Source: an uncultured Akkermansia sp. (GTDB taxonomy: Bacteria; Verrucomicrobiota; Verrucomicrobiia; Verrucomicrobiales; Akkermansiaceae). Taken from it: 64,000 nt of DNA. A model generated the notes under the pieces. The model was given only the letters and a program-made list of their open reading frames with translations. It searched no databases and was not told the DNA's origin. Positions 45,205 to 54,464 of this stretch are shown piece by piece. Position numbers and translations under genes: made by a program. The stretch spans positions 41,611 to 105,610 of the forward strand of contig CAJKMG010000007.1 of NCBI GenBank assembly GCA_905200945.1. Reading direction: 5' to 3'. The first letter of the stretch is position 1. Each line of letters begins with the position of its first letter.

Positions 45205-46113
45205 ATGGCAGGAAAGGCAGCTTCCATGCAGACTCATTTGGAACGCTTCATCCGTTTTCTGGCAGCGGAGAAAGGCTTGAGCACCGCCTACCAGCTTTCC
45301 GTGAGGCAGACGCTGGAGGAATTCGCCCGGTTTCTGGAAATGGAAAACGCCGATCTGGTCCAAACGGGCATCGACACGCTTTCGGCATTTCTGCGGCATT
45401 TGCAGGACCGGGGCATGGCCCGCAGCTCCATGCGGGTGGAAATGGTGCATTTACGTATTTTTTTCCGGTGGCTGGCCGGAACGGGAATACTGGAAAAAGA
45501 CCCTTCCGTATTTCTGGAAATGCCCCGGCAGGGGCTGTCGCTCCCCCATGTTCTGGATCAGAAAACCGTCTCAAATCTGCTTGAAAGCATTGACGTTCAA
45601 GATATTCCTCTAGGATGTAGAGACAGGGCGCTCCTGGAGATGATTTACGCCTGCGGGATGCGTGTTAGTGAAATAATTAATTGCAAATTAGAGAGTTTTG
45701 ATAAAGATGAAGCTTTTGTCCGCGTGCTGGGGAAGGGGAATAAAACCCGGCTGGTGCCCGTAGGGAGATCCGCTTTGGATGCTTTGCAAATGTATTTGGA
45801 AAAAGGAAGACCCAAACTGGTCAGGACGGGAACGAAAAGCCATATCTTTCTGACAGTACGCGGCCGTCCGTTGACGAGGGAGCGGGTTCGTCAAATTCTC
45901 CGGGAACGCGCCAGAGCCGCAGGACTGGAACAGCATGTTTTCCCGCATATCCTGCGTCATTCCTTCGCCACGCATCTTCTGGAAAACGGAGCGGATCTGC
46001 GTATTATTCAGGAGATGCTGGGCCATGCCGATATTTCAACCACCCAGATCTATACGCATTTGGAGCAGCAGAGGCTGAACTCGATTCATCACCGCTTTCA
46101 TCCCAGAGGATAG
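45205..46113 (+). CDS. xerD: Tyrosine recombinase, XerD-like
   Basis: The 302-residue protein has an N-terminal core-binding SAM-like domain and a C-terminal catalytic domain. Seen are Arg153 in CGMRVSEI, GKGNKTR, HILRH (His248, Arg251), GHADIST (His274) and the nucleophile Tyr283 in TTQIYTH. Length and motifs match XerC/XerD, which resolve chromosome dimers at dif. Position right after a methyltransferase leaves integrase or inversion duty possible. Starts at 45205 and 45226 are both ATG. Confidence 0.9.
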   Translation: MAGKAASMQTHLERFIRFLAAEKGLSTAYQLSVRQTLEEFARFLEMENADLVQTGIDTLSAFLRHLQDRGMARSSMRVEMVHLRIFFRWLAGTGILEKDPSVFLEMPRQGLSLPHVLDQKTVSNLLESIDVQDIPLGCRDRALLEMIYACGMRVSEIINCKLESFDKDEAFVRVLGKGNKTRLVPVGRSALDALQMYLEKGRPKLVRTGTKSHIFLTVRGRPLTRERVRQILRERARAAGLEQHVFPHILRHSFATHLLENGADLRIIQEMLGHADISTTQIYTHLEQQRLNSIHHRFHPRG

Positions 46114-46295
46114 TAACGCTAATTCATCATTCATTCCCATGCCGCGTTTTTTCACGTCCATATCATAATCATTTAAATATTAACGGCAGGAGAATTATTC
46201 TACCGGAAATTATATTTGGCATTACATATATTATGCGAAGTATAGTTTAGGCAGCATTCTCCCATTCTCATTGGACGGAAAACGCGCTCTGTCAC

Positions 46296-46324
46296 TTGAC
46301 AAATATGCAAGCATTTCATAGCTT
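46296..46324 (+). promoter_or_regulatory. Candidate promoter of exported-protein cluster, possibly leaderless
   Basis: TTGACA (46296-46301), a perfect -35, is followed after 17 bases by TAGCTT (46319-46324), a weak -10. Transcription would start close to the ATG at 46331, giving a nearly leaderless message. The surrounding 46114-46330 is AT-rich and holds no gene. Confidence 0.4.
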
Positions 46325-46330
46325 CATTAA

Positions 46331-47392
46331 ATGAGTGGCCCTTGCCTTGTCCGTACCGTTGCCATTTTCATCCTTTTTTCATCTTTTTCCCTTCTTCATG
46401 CCGAAGATGAGGAATTTTCCGATATCATGGAACTGGTATCGGAAACGGAGAACTGTTCCGCCAAACTGGCCCGTGACAAAAACGCGACGGAAGAACAGAA
46501 GAAGGAAGACAGAAAGCGCAGAAAAATCGGCATTGGAGAAACGGTCACCATTACCCTGAACTGTAAAAAGCCGTTTCTGTTGGAGCCGAAGGATCAAATT
46601 CAATGGAAAGTGATTGAGGGAAAAGAGTTGCTTGAAGGCGGTCTGAGAAAAATCCCCAATAGTTATCACTCGGTAACATTTCAAATAAATCCTTGTGCCA
46701 GTAAAGAACAAATCCAGCAGTCCGGAGGGAAAGTAGCCATTGAAGTGGAAACCGAACAGGGAACGGCCCTCCCCCGCCCTATCGAATTTGACGTGGTTTT
46801 CCCTGAATATCTTACTGCGGAACATGAAACTTTGGGCGAGATGGTTAAAGGCGTTCCTGCGGCAGATATGGGATTCCCCCGGGATGGAGATTCTGCACAT
46901 GGAGTTTCCGCCCAGCTTCTCGTTTCCATCCATCCCCTGGACGTCTGTTTTGACGGGGTCTATGTAATTGAAAAAGACAAAGGCTATGCAGGAGCTGCCG
47001 GAAGCCTGGCTCAGACTCATTCGGCGGACAGCATCTGGCGTGTAGGCATCGACAATCGTTTTGACCAGCACGACAATATCGGCATAAAATCCGGGAAAAA
47101 CGGGGACATGCAGTGGGATGAGATTCAAGGTTATGACGCTGACGGAAATCCTGTCTATAAACATTCGTATCCCAACGCATTCACATGGAATTGCCTGTTC
47201 AGAACATACAAATTCATGGGAGATAAGGAAGGGATATCCGATATCTCCACTGTCTTTCAGAGGTTTTATATAGAGAACAGAGGCAATAGCCAGTTTTACG
47301 CCAGAATCCGAAAATTTCTGGTTGATCCCGAAAAAAAGGATGAATGTTCCGTCGAACGCACTACCGGCGGCAGCCATATTTTTAAACCCTGA
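46331..47392 (+). CDS. Exported protein of unknown function, cluster member 1
   Basis: The 353-residue product starts with a signal peptide (VAIFILFSSFSLLHAEDEE). The mature part is mostly beta-predicted with a basic charged stretch near 50-70 (DRKRRKIGIGETVTI), two Cys that could bond, and a C-terminal region with DADGNPVYKHSYPNAFTWN and RIRKFLVDPEKKDEC. No known domain recognised. The start is the only Met ahead of the signal sequence. Base composition is more AT-rich than core genes around, suggesting acquired DNA. Two other exported orphans follow. Confidence 0.65.
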   Translation: MSGPCLVRTVAIFILFSSFSLLHAEDEEFSDIMELVSETENCSAKLARDKNATEEQKKEDRKRRKIGIGETVTITLNCKKPFLLEPKDQIQWKVIEGKELLEGGLRKIPNSYHSVTFQINPCASKEQIQQSGGKVAIEVETEQGTALPRPIEFDVVFPEYLTAEHETLGEMVKGVPAADMGFPRDGDSAHGVSAQLLVSIHPLDVCFDGVYVIEKDKGYAGAAGSLAQTHSADSIWRVGIDNRFDQHDNIGIKSGKNGDMQWDEIQGYDADGNPVYKHSYPNAFTWNCLFRTYKFMGDKEGISDISTVFQRFYIENRGNSQFYARIRKFLVDPEKKDECSVERTTGGSHIFKP

Positions 47393-47403
47393 TATATATA
47401 AAT

Positions 47404-48471
47404 ATGATGATAAAATCTCGGAAGAACTGTTTTCTGACTTGTTTTGCCGCCATAACGCTGTTTGCCGTCTTTTTTTCTGTGACAGCCTTGCCAACGTTCG
47501 GCTCTATCCCGACAGATTCGCAGGAATTGACATTCCATGCAGATCCTGTGCTGAAAGAACTTAAAATTCTGCTAAAACAGGGAGATCTGGTGAAGTTTTA
47601 CCAAACAGCCCATACCCATATGGGGCAGCTTGAGTGGAGAGACATCAGAGGGGGAGTTTCCCCGGACAAGCTGGATCGGTTATTGCTGATCGCCCGGCTA
47701 GCTTCCGCAGCCCCCCTGTTTAAAGAGAACGAGAACACGCCGTTCGAACAAATGACGCAGGATTTCGATTCGGCAGGAGATATTCGTCTCAAGGGGAAAG
47801 TTATGGTAGATCTGGTCATCATTTCCAAAATCAATCTTAGGCAACAATGCTCTGCCGTGAGAAAGAAAGAAGTGGGGCAGCTTTGCTCCATTTACGCGGC
47901 AACGATGCTGAAGATGATGAAAGAAGCCTACATTCCTGATTTCGAGGGCTGGAAGAAGGAAACCATGGAAAGAAAAACGGCGGCCTGGAAAAGAGTGTTT
48001 GACGCCAAATGGGAGTCTTTCCTGAAAGAAAGAAACGAGAGAGAGGAGCGAGCCAGGAAGGAGCTATCCATACCCTTCAAACAGAGAATGAGAATGAGAC
48101 AGCAAAAAACGGAAGAGGAACGAATGAGAGACAGGGAATTCGCGGAACAGGACGACGCCTATATGCTGGAGGCTCGAAAGGAATGGGACAAAAAAAGGAA
48201 CCTGTCCAACATTCTGGGGTCCATGGGAGGAAGGAACTCCAAAATCAAATCATTCCTTAAAGATGGAGGAGGAGGTTTATTACGAATTTTGTTGGACAAC
48301 TACCCCGGCAAAGCCACCGAAGTGTTTAAATACCTGAAGCTGGCGGGATATGAGGAAGGAGAAATGATGGAGTTGGTTGATCGGGAGGAGGGAAAAACCG
48401 AAGAAACGGAATTTTTGTATCAAAGCCCGTTGGGAAGAAAGTTCCTTAAAGAGAAGAAACAAAAGAAATAA
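47404..48471 (+). CDS. Exported helical protein of unknown function, cluster member 2
   Basis: The 355-residue product has a signal peptide (cleavage near TFGS) and a largely helical mature part. Charged coiled-coil text dominates about residues 190-270 (EERARKELSIPFKQRMRM, QKTEEERMRDREFAEQDD). The C-terminal end is lysine-rich. It begins 12 bases after member 1 stops, so the two are probably co-transcribed. No domain or catalytic motif is recognised. AT-rich like member 1. Confidence 0.62.
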   Translation: MMIKSRKNCFLTCFAAITLFAVFFSVTALPTFGSIPTDSQELTFHADPVLKELKILLKQGDLVKFYQTAHTHMGQLEWRDIRGGVSPDKLDRLLLIARLASAAPLFKENENTPFEQMTQDFDSAGDIRLKGKVMVDLVIISKINLRQQCSAVRKKEVGQLCSIYAATMLKMMKEAYIPDFEGWKKETMERKTAAWKRVFDAKWESFLKERNEREERARKELSIPFKQRMRMRQQKTEEERMRDREFAEQDDAYMLEARKEWDKKRNLSNILGSMGGRNSKIKSFLKDGGGGLLRILLDNYPGKATEVFKYLKLAGYEEGEMMELVDREEGKTEETEFLYQSPLGRKFLKEKKQKK

Positions 48472-48582
48472 TTCCTGCCAGAGTGCGGAATCATGATATT
48501 TTTAGTTTGCAAGGGTATTTTATCTTTTTGAGATCCCTTCTCTCTTGCCAGATCACCTTTCATCCTTCATAATAAAAAAAGC

Positions 48583-49863
48583 ATGAATACTTTCGTTTCT
48601 CTTTGCCTGGTCGGGAGCCTCAGTCTGGGTTCCTTTTGTTATGCTCAGTACATGGATAACGATGCCAAGAAGAAGGTAATCAAGGATTTGGATAATCTGC
48701 TCGCTCTGAACAGGTCTGCAGAAACCAAGGTAATCAATGCCGCTATCAGTAAACTGAATTCCGCCGGCAGGGATCCCGGCGCCGCATATGACTTGCTGAT
48801 TCAGTCCAAGAAGTTTCTGATGGAAACGGAAAAGGAGAAGGACAAGAGCCAGGGGAAGAGCGCCAAAATCGCCTCCAATTCCATGAAAGACTGGATGGAT
48901 CGTGAAGCGAAAAAGTACCAGGATAAAAATGCCCGTAAAGGATTAATGCTTCAATATCAATGGGGAGTCCTCGTCCTCAAGGCCCGTCTTAAGGAAAATT
49001 TAATGAATGCCACCTCCAATTCCACAGGAGGAACAGCGGAGGAAACCCTGGACGTTACGGAGTTCCAGAAGCCGGCCATGGATTTGCTGAATGCCTACCT
49101 GTCCGCCTGCTCCGACCCTGATTTTATCGACCCTTCCTCTTCTAAAAATAATAATGGAGCAGCCGGAAGAGCCGGCGCCCGTATTGCGGAACAATCCGTC
49201 CTTAATACGGAAGTGGGGGAAGCCCTGGGCATCAGCAGCATGTCTTCCAAGGCTTTCCCGGATTCCATGAAAAACCGGGATGAAATTTTTGACAAGCTGT
49301 TTTTCACCGGATACCGGAAGACCCGCAACCTTCCCGCCCTCAGGCAGGCGTGGAACAAGAGAATTTCCATGGAAGTGGCTCTGGGAAAAATCAGCCATGC
49401 CATTTCCTCCGGCAAGAAATCCGGCATGCAGGGCCGCATCGCCAATGCGTCCGAAGACGAATTTGATGAGCAGGGAGCAGCCGTTCTGGATCGTTTGCGC
49501 TGGCGCTGCGAACTGGATTGCTTCGACTTGGGAGACCAGGCAAACGCCACGAGGAATATGATGACGCTGATCCGGACGACGGTGGATCCCGTGCGCCGGG
49601 AACAAGGTATCCGTACCCTCCGGGATAAACTGGTTCAGAGCATGAAGAGCATGATGGATTCTCCGGAAGAAGAAAGCATGGCTGACGGTTCCTCTTCATC
49701 CTCTGCTCCGCGTCCTGCCATGCGTTCCTCCAAAAAGAAGGCTCCCTCCACCACGATTACGACCAGCCGTGAAATGGATGATCCCGGAGCCATCGGAACG
49801 GATGTGCCGAAGCCTCCCAAGCCGGCCCCAGCCCGGAGTGACGATTTTTTTGAAGACATCTGA
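48583..49863 (+). CDS. Exported protein of unknown function, cluster member 3
   Basis: The 426-residue product has a signal peptide ending near CYAQYM. The mature part is helical (KKKVIKDLDNLLALN; AEQSVLNTEVGEALG) with an acidic, Ser/Pro/Lys-rich tail ending DDFFEDI. About 110 bases separate it from member 2, so it may have its own promoter. It lacks a recognised domain. It shares only the general exported, charged-helical character with member 2, not clear sequence identity. Confidence 0.62.
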   Translation: MNTFVSLCLVGSLSLGSFCYAQYMDNDAKKKVIKDLDNLLALNRSAETKVINAAISKLNSAGRDPGAAYDLLIQSKKFLMETEKEKDKSQGKSAKIASNSMKDWMDREAKKYQDKNARKGLMLQYQWGVLVLKARLKENLMNATSNSTGGTAEETLDVTEFQKPAMDLLNAYLSACSDPDFIDPSSSKNNNGAAGRAGARIAEQSVLNTEVGEALGISSMSSKAFPDSMKNRDEIFDKLFFTGYRKTRNLPALRQAWNKRISMEVALGKISHAISSGKKSGMQGRIANASEDEFDEQGAAVLDRLRWRCELDCFDLGDQANATRNMMTLIRTTVDPVRREQGIRTLRDKLVQSMKSMMDSPEEESMADGSSSSSAPRPAMRSSKKKAPSTTITTSREMDDPGAIGTDVPKPPKPAPARSDDFFEDI

Positions 49864-49890
49864 CTTTCTTCAGACAAAAGATGTTGCCCG

Positions 49891-49953
49891 AACGGCGGTT
49901 TCCCTGTTCATGGAATGCGCAGAGCATCCTTGACGTCCGGAGCCGCCGTTTTA
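49891..49953 (+). terminator. Long-loop terminator candidate after member 3
   Basis: AACGGCGG (49891-49898) pairs with CCGCCGTT (49943-49950), followed by TTATAC. The 44-base loop is long, so it is a weak terminator candidate. Confidence 0.35.
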
Positions 49954-49965
49954 TACATTAAGGGC

Positions 49966-51126
49966 ATGTATCAGCCATTTCAATTTTTCATGCCCGCGCA
50001 AATCTTTTTCGGCGCGGGTTCTTTGGACAATCTTGGTTCCGCCCCCCTGCCCGGCGCCAAGGCCCTGATCGTCATCGGCGGGTCGTCCGTCAAACGCCTC
50101 GGGTATCTGGACCGCGTACAGGCTCTTCTGAAAAAACAGGGAGTGGAAAGCGTTGTTTTCGATAAAGTGCAGCCCAACCCCGTGGTGGAGCACGTAATGG
50201 AAGCCTCCTCCCTGGCCAGGGAAACAGGCTGTGATTTCGTCATCGGCCTGGGCGGGGGCAGCAGCATGGATTCCGCCAAGAGCATCGCCGTGATGGCGGC
50301 CAATCCCGGAACCTACTGGGATTACATCCAGGGCGGTTCCGGCAAGGGGCTTTCCATTCCCTGCAAACCTCTTCCCATCGTCTGCATCACCACTACGGCG
50401 GGAACCGGAACGGAGGCGGATCCGTGGACCGTCATCACGAAAGAGGACACGCAGGAGAAGATCGGTTTCGGCTTCAGGGGTACTTTCCCCACCATGTCTA
50501 TCGTAGATCCGGAGTTGATGCTTTCCGTACCTCCCAAATTAACGGCATACCAGGGGTTTGACGCCCTGTTTCATGCCGTGGAGGGATATATGGCCACAAT
50601 CGCCTCCCCCATGGGGGACATGTTCGCGCTCCAGGCCATTGAATACATTGCCAAATATCTTCCGCGTGCCGTGAATAACGGGGATGACCTGGAGGCGCGC
50701 GCCTATGTGGCGCTGGCCAATACCTATTCCGGGTTTGTGGAAACCATTTCCTGCTGTACGTCGGAACATTCCATTGAACATGCCCTCAGCGCCTTCCATC
50801 CTTCCCTGCCCCATGGCGCGGGGCTCATCATGATTTCCTGGGCCTACCATGAAGCCTATGCTCCCTCCTGCCCGGAACGTTACGCAAGAGTTGCCGCAGC
50901 CATGGGGCAGGAAGCCTCCGTGGATGGGTTCCTGAACGGCTTGAACAGGCTGAAGGAAGCCTGCGGCGTAGACAAGCTGAAGATGTCCGAATTCGGCATT
51001 ACACCGGATTTATTTGACGAATACGCCAAAACGGCTTTTTCCACCATGGGCAATCTGTTTGAGCTGGACCGTTGCAAGTTGACTCCGGCGGACGTGGTCA
51101 GCATCCTGGAGAAATCCTATTCCTAG
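49966..51126 (+). CDS. Iron-containing alcohol dehydrogenase
   Basis: The 386-residue protein belongs to the type III, iron-dependent dehydrogenases. It has a Rossmann-type N-terminal domain with IGLGGGSSMDSAKSIAV and metal-ligand blocks FHAVEGY, EHSIEHALS and LPHGAGL. Such enzymes reduce aldehydes to alcohols or the reverse; the substrate is not predictable. The start at 49966 (MYQPFQFFMP) is preferred over the upstream frame at 49915. A 10-bp stem follows at 51151. Confidence 0.88.
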   Translation: MYQPFQFFMPAQIFFGAGSLDNLGSAPLPGAKALIVIGGSSVKRLGYLDRVQALLKKQGVESVVFDKVQPNPVVEHVMEASSLARETGCDFVIGLGGGSSMDSAKSIAVMAANPGTYWDYIQGGSGKGLSIPCKPLPIVCITTTAGTGTEADPWTVITKEDTQEKIGFGFRGTFPTMSIVDPELMLSVPPKLTAYQGFDALFHAVEGYMATIASPMGDMFALQAIEYIAKYLPRAVNNGDDLEARAYVALANTYSGFVETISCCTSEHSIEHALSAFHPSLPHGAGLIMISWAYHEAYAPSCPERYARVAAAMGQEASVDGFLNGLNRLKEACGVDKLKMSEFGITPDLFDEYAKTAFSTMGNLFELDRCKLTPADVVSILEKSYS

Positions 51127-51150
51127 GAACAAGCCGCCGAGGTGACGTAT

Positions 51151-51176
51151 GCCGGGAGGGCTGCCACCCTCCCGGC
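51151..51176 (+). terminator. Stem-loop after alcohol dehydrogenase gene
   Basis: GCCGGGAGGG (51151-51160) pairs perfectly with CCCTCCCGGC (51167-51176) around a 6-base loop. No uridine tract follows. It lies 24 bases beyond the stop codon. Confidence 0.55.
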
Positions 51177-51353
51177 GGAAAATTGTTGTCATTCCAATGC
51201 GTTCTCAGGAATGCCGCCAATTCCCGTCATGCCGGGGCAATCCCGGAATCAGAGGGGAATATGTACGGCCGGCTTTCCGTTTTCCATTCCGGCCCCCTGT
51301 AAAAACAGCGCAGCTGGCCATGCGCAACGCCGGATTTTTCCATGTGTTTTCTC

Positions 51354-51722
51354 TTATCTGGAGACCAGGTAACCCAGGCCAATGGCAAGGAGCCCTCCAG
51401 CGAAGCTGATGAGAGTGTAAAGGAAGAAGGCGGAGAAGTTCCCTTCCTTCAACAACAGGAAGGATTCATTCATCAGCGTGGAAAAGGTGGTGAAACCGCC
51501 GCACAGGCCAGCGGTAAGAAAAAGCCGCGTTTCCGTATGCGGCAGGTTCCGGTCGAACAAACCGTAGAGGGCACCCAGGATAAAACATCCCAGCAGGTTG
51601 ACTGCCGCCGTACCCCAGGGGAATGAGCTTGCCGAATTGATCTGGACAAAACGGGCCAGCATGAAACGCAATATGCCGCCCGCAAAGCTTCCCAGACCCA
51701 CCATCATCAGCATTTTTATCAT
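51354..51722 (-). CDS. crcB: Fluoride exporter CrcB/FluC
   Basis: FluC forms dual-topology dimers that let fluoride leave the cell. The 122-residue four-helix protein has GGILRFMLARF, PWGTAAVNLLGCFILG and LTAGLCGGFTTFSTLM, the family signatures with pore Phe and Asn residues. The start at 51722 is chosen over an upstream frame to 51899. No fluoride riboswitch pattern is seen in 51723-52002. A single gene, not a crcB pair, is present. Confidence 0.94.
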   Translation of the reverse strand: MIKMLMMVGLGSFAGGILRFMLARFVQINSASSFPWGTAAVNLLGCFILGALYGLFDRNLPHTETRLFLTAGLCGGFTTFSTLMNESFLLLKEGNFSAFFLYTLISFAGGLLAIGLGYLVSR

Positions 51723-52002
51723 AGCGGCTTTTCTACATTTGAATGGGAAATAAAGTTTCGGAGCAGTCCCGAAATCTTCCGGGAAAAAGAGCTGCCGGCT
51801 ACGTCCCTGAAAACTGGTCTGGAAACATCCGTGCCGCCTGGTGAAGCCCTTTAACCGGAAACAGGCTTCTGCGGAAGCTGTCGGCCTATATGCCGGCAAA
51901 ACCCATTTCCTTTAAGCGTGTGCGGATAAAATACCCTGTTTTTTCCATATCTCCAGCCTTTTTGTTCTTGATTGCAGGGTAAAACCGTATTTCTTTTTTT
52001 CC

Positions 52003-52965
52003 ATGTCCCTGCCCCTTCTCGTTACCGGAACCATCGGAATTGATACCATCCTTACTCCCAGCGGCCGGGCGGACGGCGTTCTGGGCGGTTCCGTTTCCTT
52101 TGCGGCCGTGGCCGCCCTTTTGTTTGCCGACCGCGTGGATGCCGTCAGCATCGTCGGGGAAGACTTTCCCTCCCATTATGAAGCCGCCCTTGAGGCCAAA
52201 GGGTTGTGCCTGAACGGGGTAGAACGCAAGAAAGGGCCTTCTTTTTCCTGGACCGGGGAATATTTTGACAATATGAATAAGCGGAGGACCGTTTGCGCTA
52301 ATGATTCCGTGATGCTGGAATGGAATGTGCACATTCCGGAGCCTTTGAGGAACCATCCGGTTCTGGTTTGCTGCTGCATGGTCCCGGCTCAGCAGCTCAA
52401 GTGCATGGAACAATGCCCGGACGCGGCGCTGGTACTTTCCGATTCCATGGACAAGTGGCTGCGCCGCCAGCCGGAATTGCTGGATGCCGTGATCAGCCGT
52501 TCCCATATCACCATGATGAACGAGGATGAGGCGAAGGAATATGCCCAGGCGTCCACCGTCCTGGAAGCCGGGGAATTCCTGCTTTCCAAAGGAGCCGCAT
52601 ACGCAGTGGTGAAACAGGGGGAATACGGAGCCACTCTTCTGGGACGGGATGCCGGCGGGAATCTCCGGATTTTCCGTTGTCCCGCCTATCCTCTGAAAAC
52701 GCTGGTGGACCCCACCGGCGCGGGAGATACGTTCCTGGGGGCTCTGGCCGGCTATTTGTCCACCCTGCCTCCCGGCCTTCCTTCGTTTGAGGAAGTGAAG
52801 AGAGGGATTGTGTACGGAACAGTGGCGGCCTCCTTCACCTGCGAGTCCTTTTCGGCAGACGCCCTTCTTTCCATGACAAAAGAGACCTTTCGCCGCCGTC
52901 TTGAAGAGTACGCGGAGATGTGCCGCCTGCCTGATATCCGGCTCTTTTCCGCAAGTGACTGTTAA
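52003..52965 (+). CDS. PfkB-family carbohydrate kinase
   Basis: The 320-residue cytosolic kinase has the N-terminal substrate block GTIGIDTILTPSGRADGVLGG, and the C-terminal PfkB signature DPTGAGDTFLGALAGYL with the catalytic Asp. The substrate may be a sugar, nucleoside or sugar phosphate. A single gene, convergent with lpxC-fabZ. No pathway partner adjoins it. Confidence 0.87.
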   Translation: MSLPLLVTGTIGIDTILTPSGRADGVLGGSVSFAAVAALLFADRVDAVSIVGEDFPSHYEAALEAKGLCLNGVERKKGPSFSWTGEYFDNMNKRRTVCANDSVMLEWNVHIPEPLRNHPVLVCCCMVPAQQLKCMEQCPDAALVLSDSMDKWLRRQPELLDAVISRSHITMMNEDEAKEYAQASTVLEAGEFLLSKGAAYAVVKQGEYGATLLGRDAGGNLRIFRCPAYPLKTLVDPTGAGDTFLGALAGYLSTLPPGLPSFEEVKRGIVYGTVAASFTCESFSADALLSMTKETFRRRLEEYAEMCRLPDIRLFSASDC

Positions 52966-53084
52966 GACGGGATCAGATCTCCTGAAAAGGAGGAAATACC
53001 GCCCTTGATGGTTCGTTTTCCGGTTTCCGTTTATGCGGACTGTCCGGAATGTTCAGGTAAAGAAAGCCCGGATGCGGAACATGA

Positions 53085-53118
53085 AAAACCCCGGCGTGGC
53101 GTGCACGGCCGGGGTTTT
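53085..53118. terminator. Bidirectional terminator, PfkB / lpxC-fabZ
   Basis: AAAACCCCGGC (53085-53095) pairs with GCCGGGGTTTT (53108-53118), with A-rich and T-rich arms. It lies between convergent genes and fits a shared terminator. Confidence 0.8.
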
Positions 53119-53147
53119 CCATAAAAACAGGAGCTGCAATGGCGGGA

Positions 53148-54464
53148 TCAGGCATCCTGAAGGCCGAATTTAAGCTCGGCTTCCGAAACCACCTGGCCGT
53201 TCACCAGACAGCGTGCCGTCGCCTGGCCGATGTTTCCGCGCATCTTGGTCAGTTCCGCTTCAATGATGAGCGTATCTCCGGGAACCACGACTCGGCGGAA
53301 TTTTACTTTGTCCGCGCTCATGAAGTAGCCGAGCTTGCTGGCATTGCCGGGCTGGCGCAGCATGACGATGGAGGCCACCTGGGCCATGGCTTCCACCTGG
53401 AGGACGCCCGGCATGACCGGATGGCCCGGGAAGTGGCCCTGGAAAAAGAGTTCGTTCATGGTCAGGTTCTTCAGCCCCCGGCACTTGGTTTCTCCTTCAA
53501 AACCGATAATGCGGTCCACCATCAGGAAAGGATAGCGGTGCGGCAGAAGGCTCATTACTTCGTTGATGTCCAGCACGGCGTCTCCGTACGGCACGTTGAC
53601 GGGATTGGGGGCCATCTGCTGGTTGCGGTGGTGTTCTTTCTTGAGCTTGGCCGTGAGTTCGGTGTTCGGGCCGTGGCCCGGCTTGATGGCGATGACGTGG
53701 CCCAGAATGGGCTTGCCGCACAGGGTCAGATCCCCAATAAGGTCCATGGCCTTGTGGCGGGCGAACTCATTAATGAAACGCATGGGTTCCTTGCTCATGA
53801 GCTCCTCGCCGCGGATGACCACGGCATTCTCCAGGCTGCCGCCCTTGATGAGGCCCTTTTCCAGCAGGGGCTTGATGTCTTCGTAGAACGTAAAGGTGCG
53901 GGCCGGGGCCAGTTCCTTTTCATACGTTTCCGGCGTGATGACCGCGTCAAAGTACTGGGTGATGCGGTTTTCCGGTCCCACGCAGGTGACGGAAACGCGG
54001 AATTGCTTGGAGGGAAGAATGGTCAGGATGGAACCGCCCTTGGTTTCAATGGTGACGGCCTCGCGCACTTCCAGATAGCGGCGCGGCACATCCAGTTCCA
54101 CGATGCCGGCGCTCTTGATCAGTTCTACGTAGGGGGCTGAGGACCCGTCCCCGATGGGCGGTTCGTTGGCGTCCATTTCGATGACGGCGTTGTCAATGCC
54201 CATGCCCGTGAGGGCGGAGAGGATGTGTTCCACGGTATGCACCTTGACGGAACCTTCAGCCAGGCTGGTGGCGCGTTCCACAGTCTGCACCTTTTCCACA
54301 TCCGCGCTGATGAAAGGCTGGTCCGGAATGTCTACCCGGCGGAATTTAATGCCGAAGTCGGCGGGAGCCGGCTTCAGGGTCAGGGTAACGGGCTGCCCCG
54401 TATGCAAAGAGGTACCGGCCAGGGAGGCCGGAGAGCCGACAGTTCTTTGGTTTCCACATGCCAT
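53148..54464 (-). CDS. lpxC: Bifunctional LpxC deacetylase - FabZ dehydratase fusion
   Basis: LpxC commits UDP-3-O-acyl-GlcNAc to lipid A, and FabZ dehydrates 3-hydroxyacyl-ACP; both draw on the same acyl pool. Residues 1 to about 290 are LpxC, with GTSLHTG, the zinc His in VHTVEHILSAL and FARHKAMDLIGDLTL. Residues about 300-438 are FabZ, with LLPHRYPFLMVDR and HFPGHPVMPGVLQVEAMAQ carrying the catalytic His and Glu. Total length 438. The fusion is known in some phyla; the gene is read as one frame without a break. Confidence 0.95.
   Translation of the reverse strand: MACGNQRTVGSPASLAGTSLHTGQPVTLTLKPAPADFGIKFRRVDIPDQPFISADVEKVQTVERATSLAEGSVKVHTVEHILSALTGMGIDNAVIEMDANEPPIGDGSSAPYVELIKSAGIVELDVPRRYLEVREAVTIETKGGSILTILPSKQFRVSVTCVGPENRITQYFDAVITPETYEKELAPARTFTFYEDIKPLLEKGLIKGGSLENAVVIRGEELMSKEPMRFINEFARHKAMDLIGDLTLCGKPILGHVIAIKPGHGPNTELTAKLKKEHHRNQQMAPNPVNVPYGDAVLDINEVMSLLPHRYPFLMVDRIIGFEGETKCRGLKNLTMNELFFQGHFPGHPVMPGVLQVEAMAQVASIVMLRQPGNASKLGYFMSADKVKFRRVVVPGDTLIIEAELTKMRGNIGQATARCLVNGQVVSEAELKFGLQDA

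Noticed and set aside
44095..45450. 451-residue open frame opposite the methyltransferase
   Set aside because: It runs antisense to both the methyltransferase and the recombinase start and shows no recognisable protein features.
51723..51900. Fluoride riboswitch upstream of crcB
   Set aside because: The conserved GGCGATGG and closing elements of the crcB motif could not be found in the leader.
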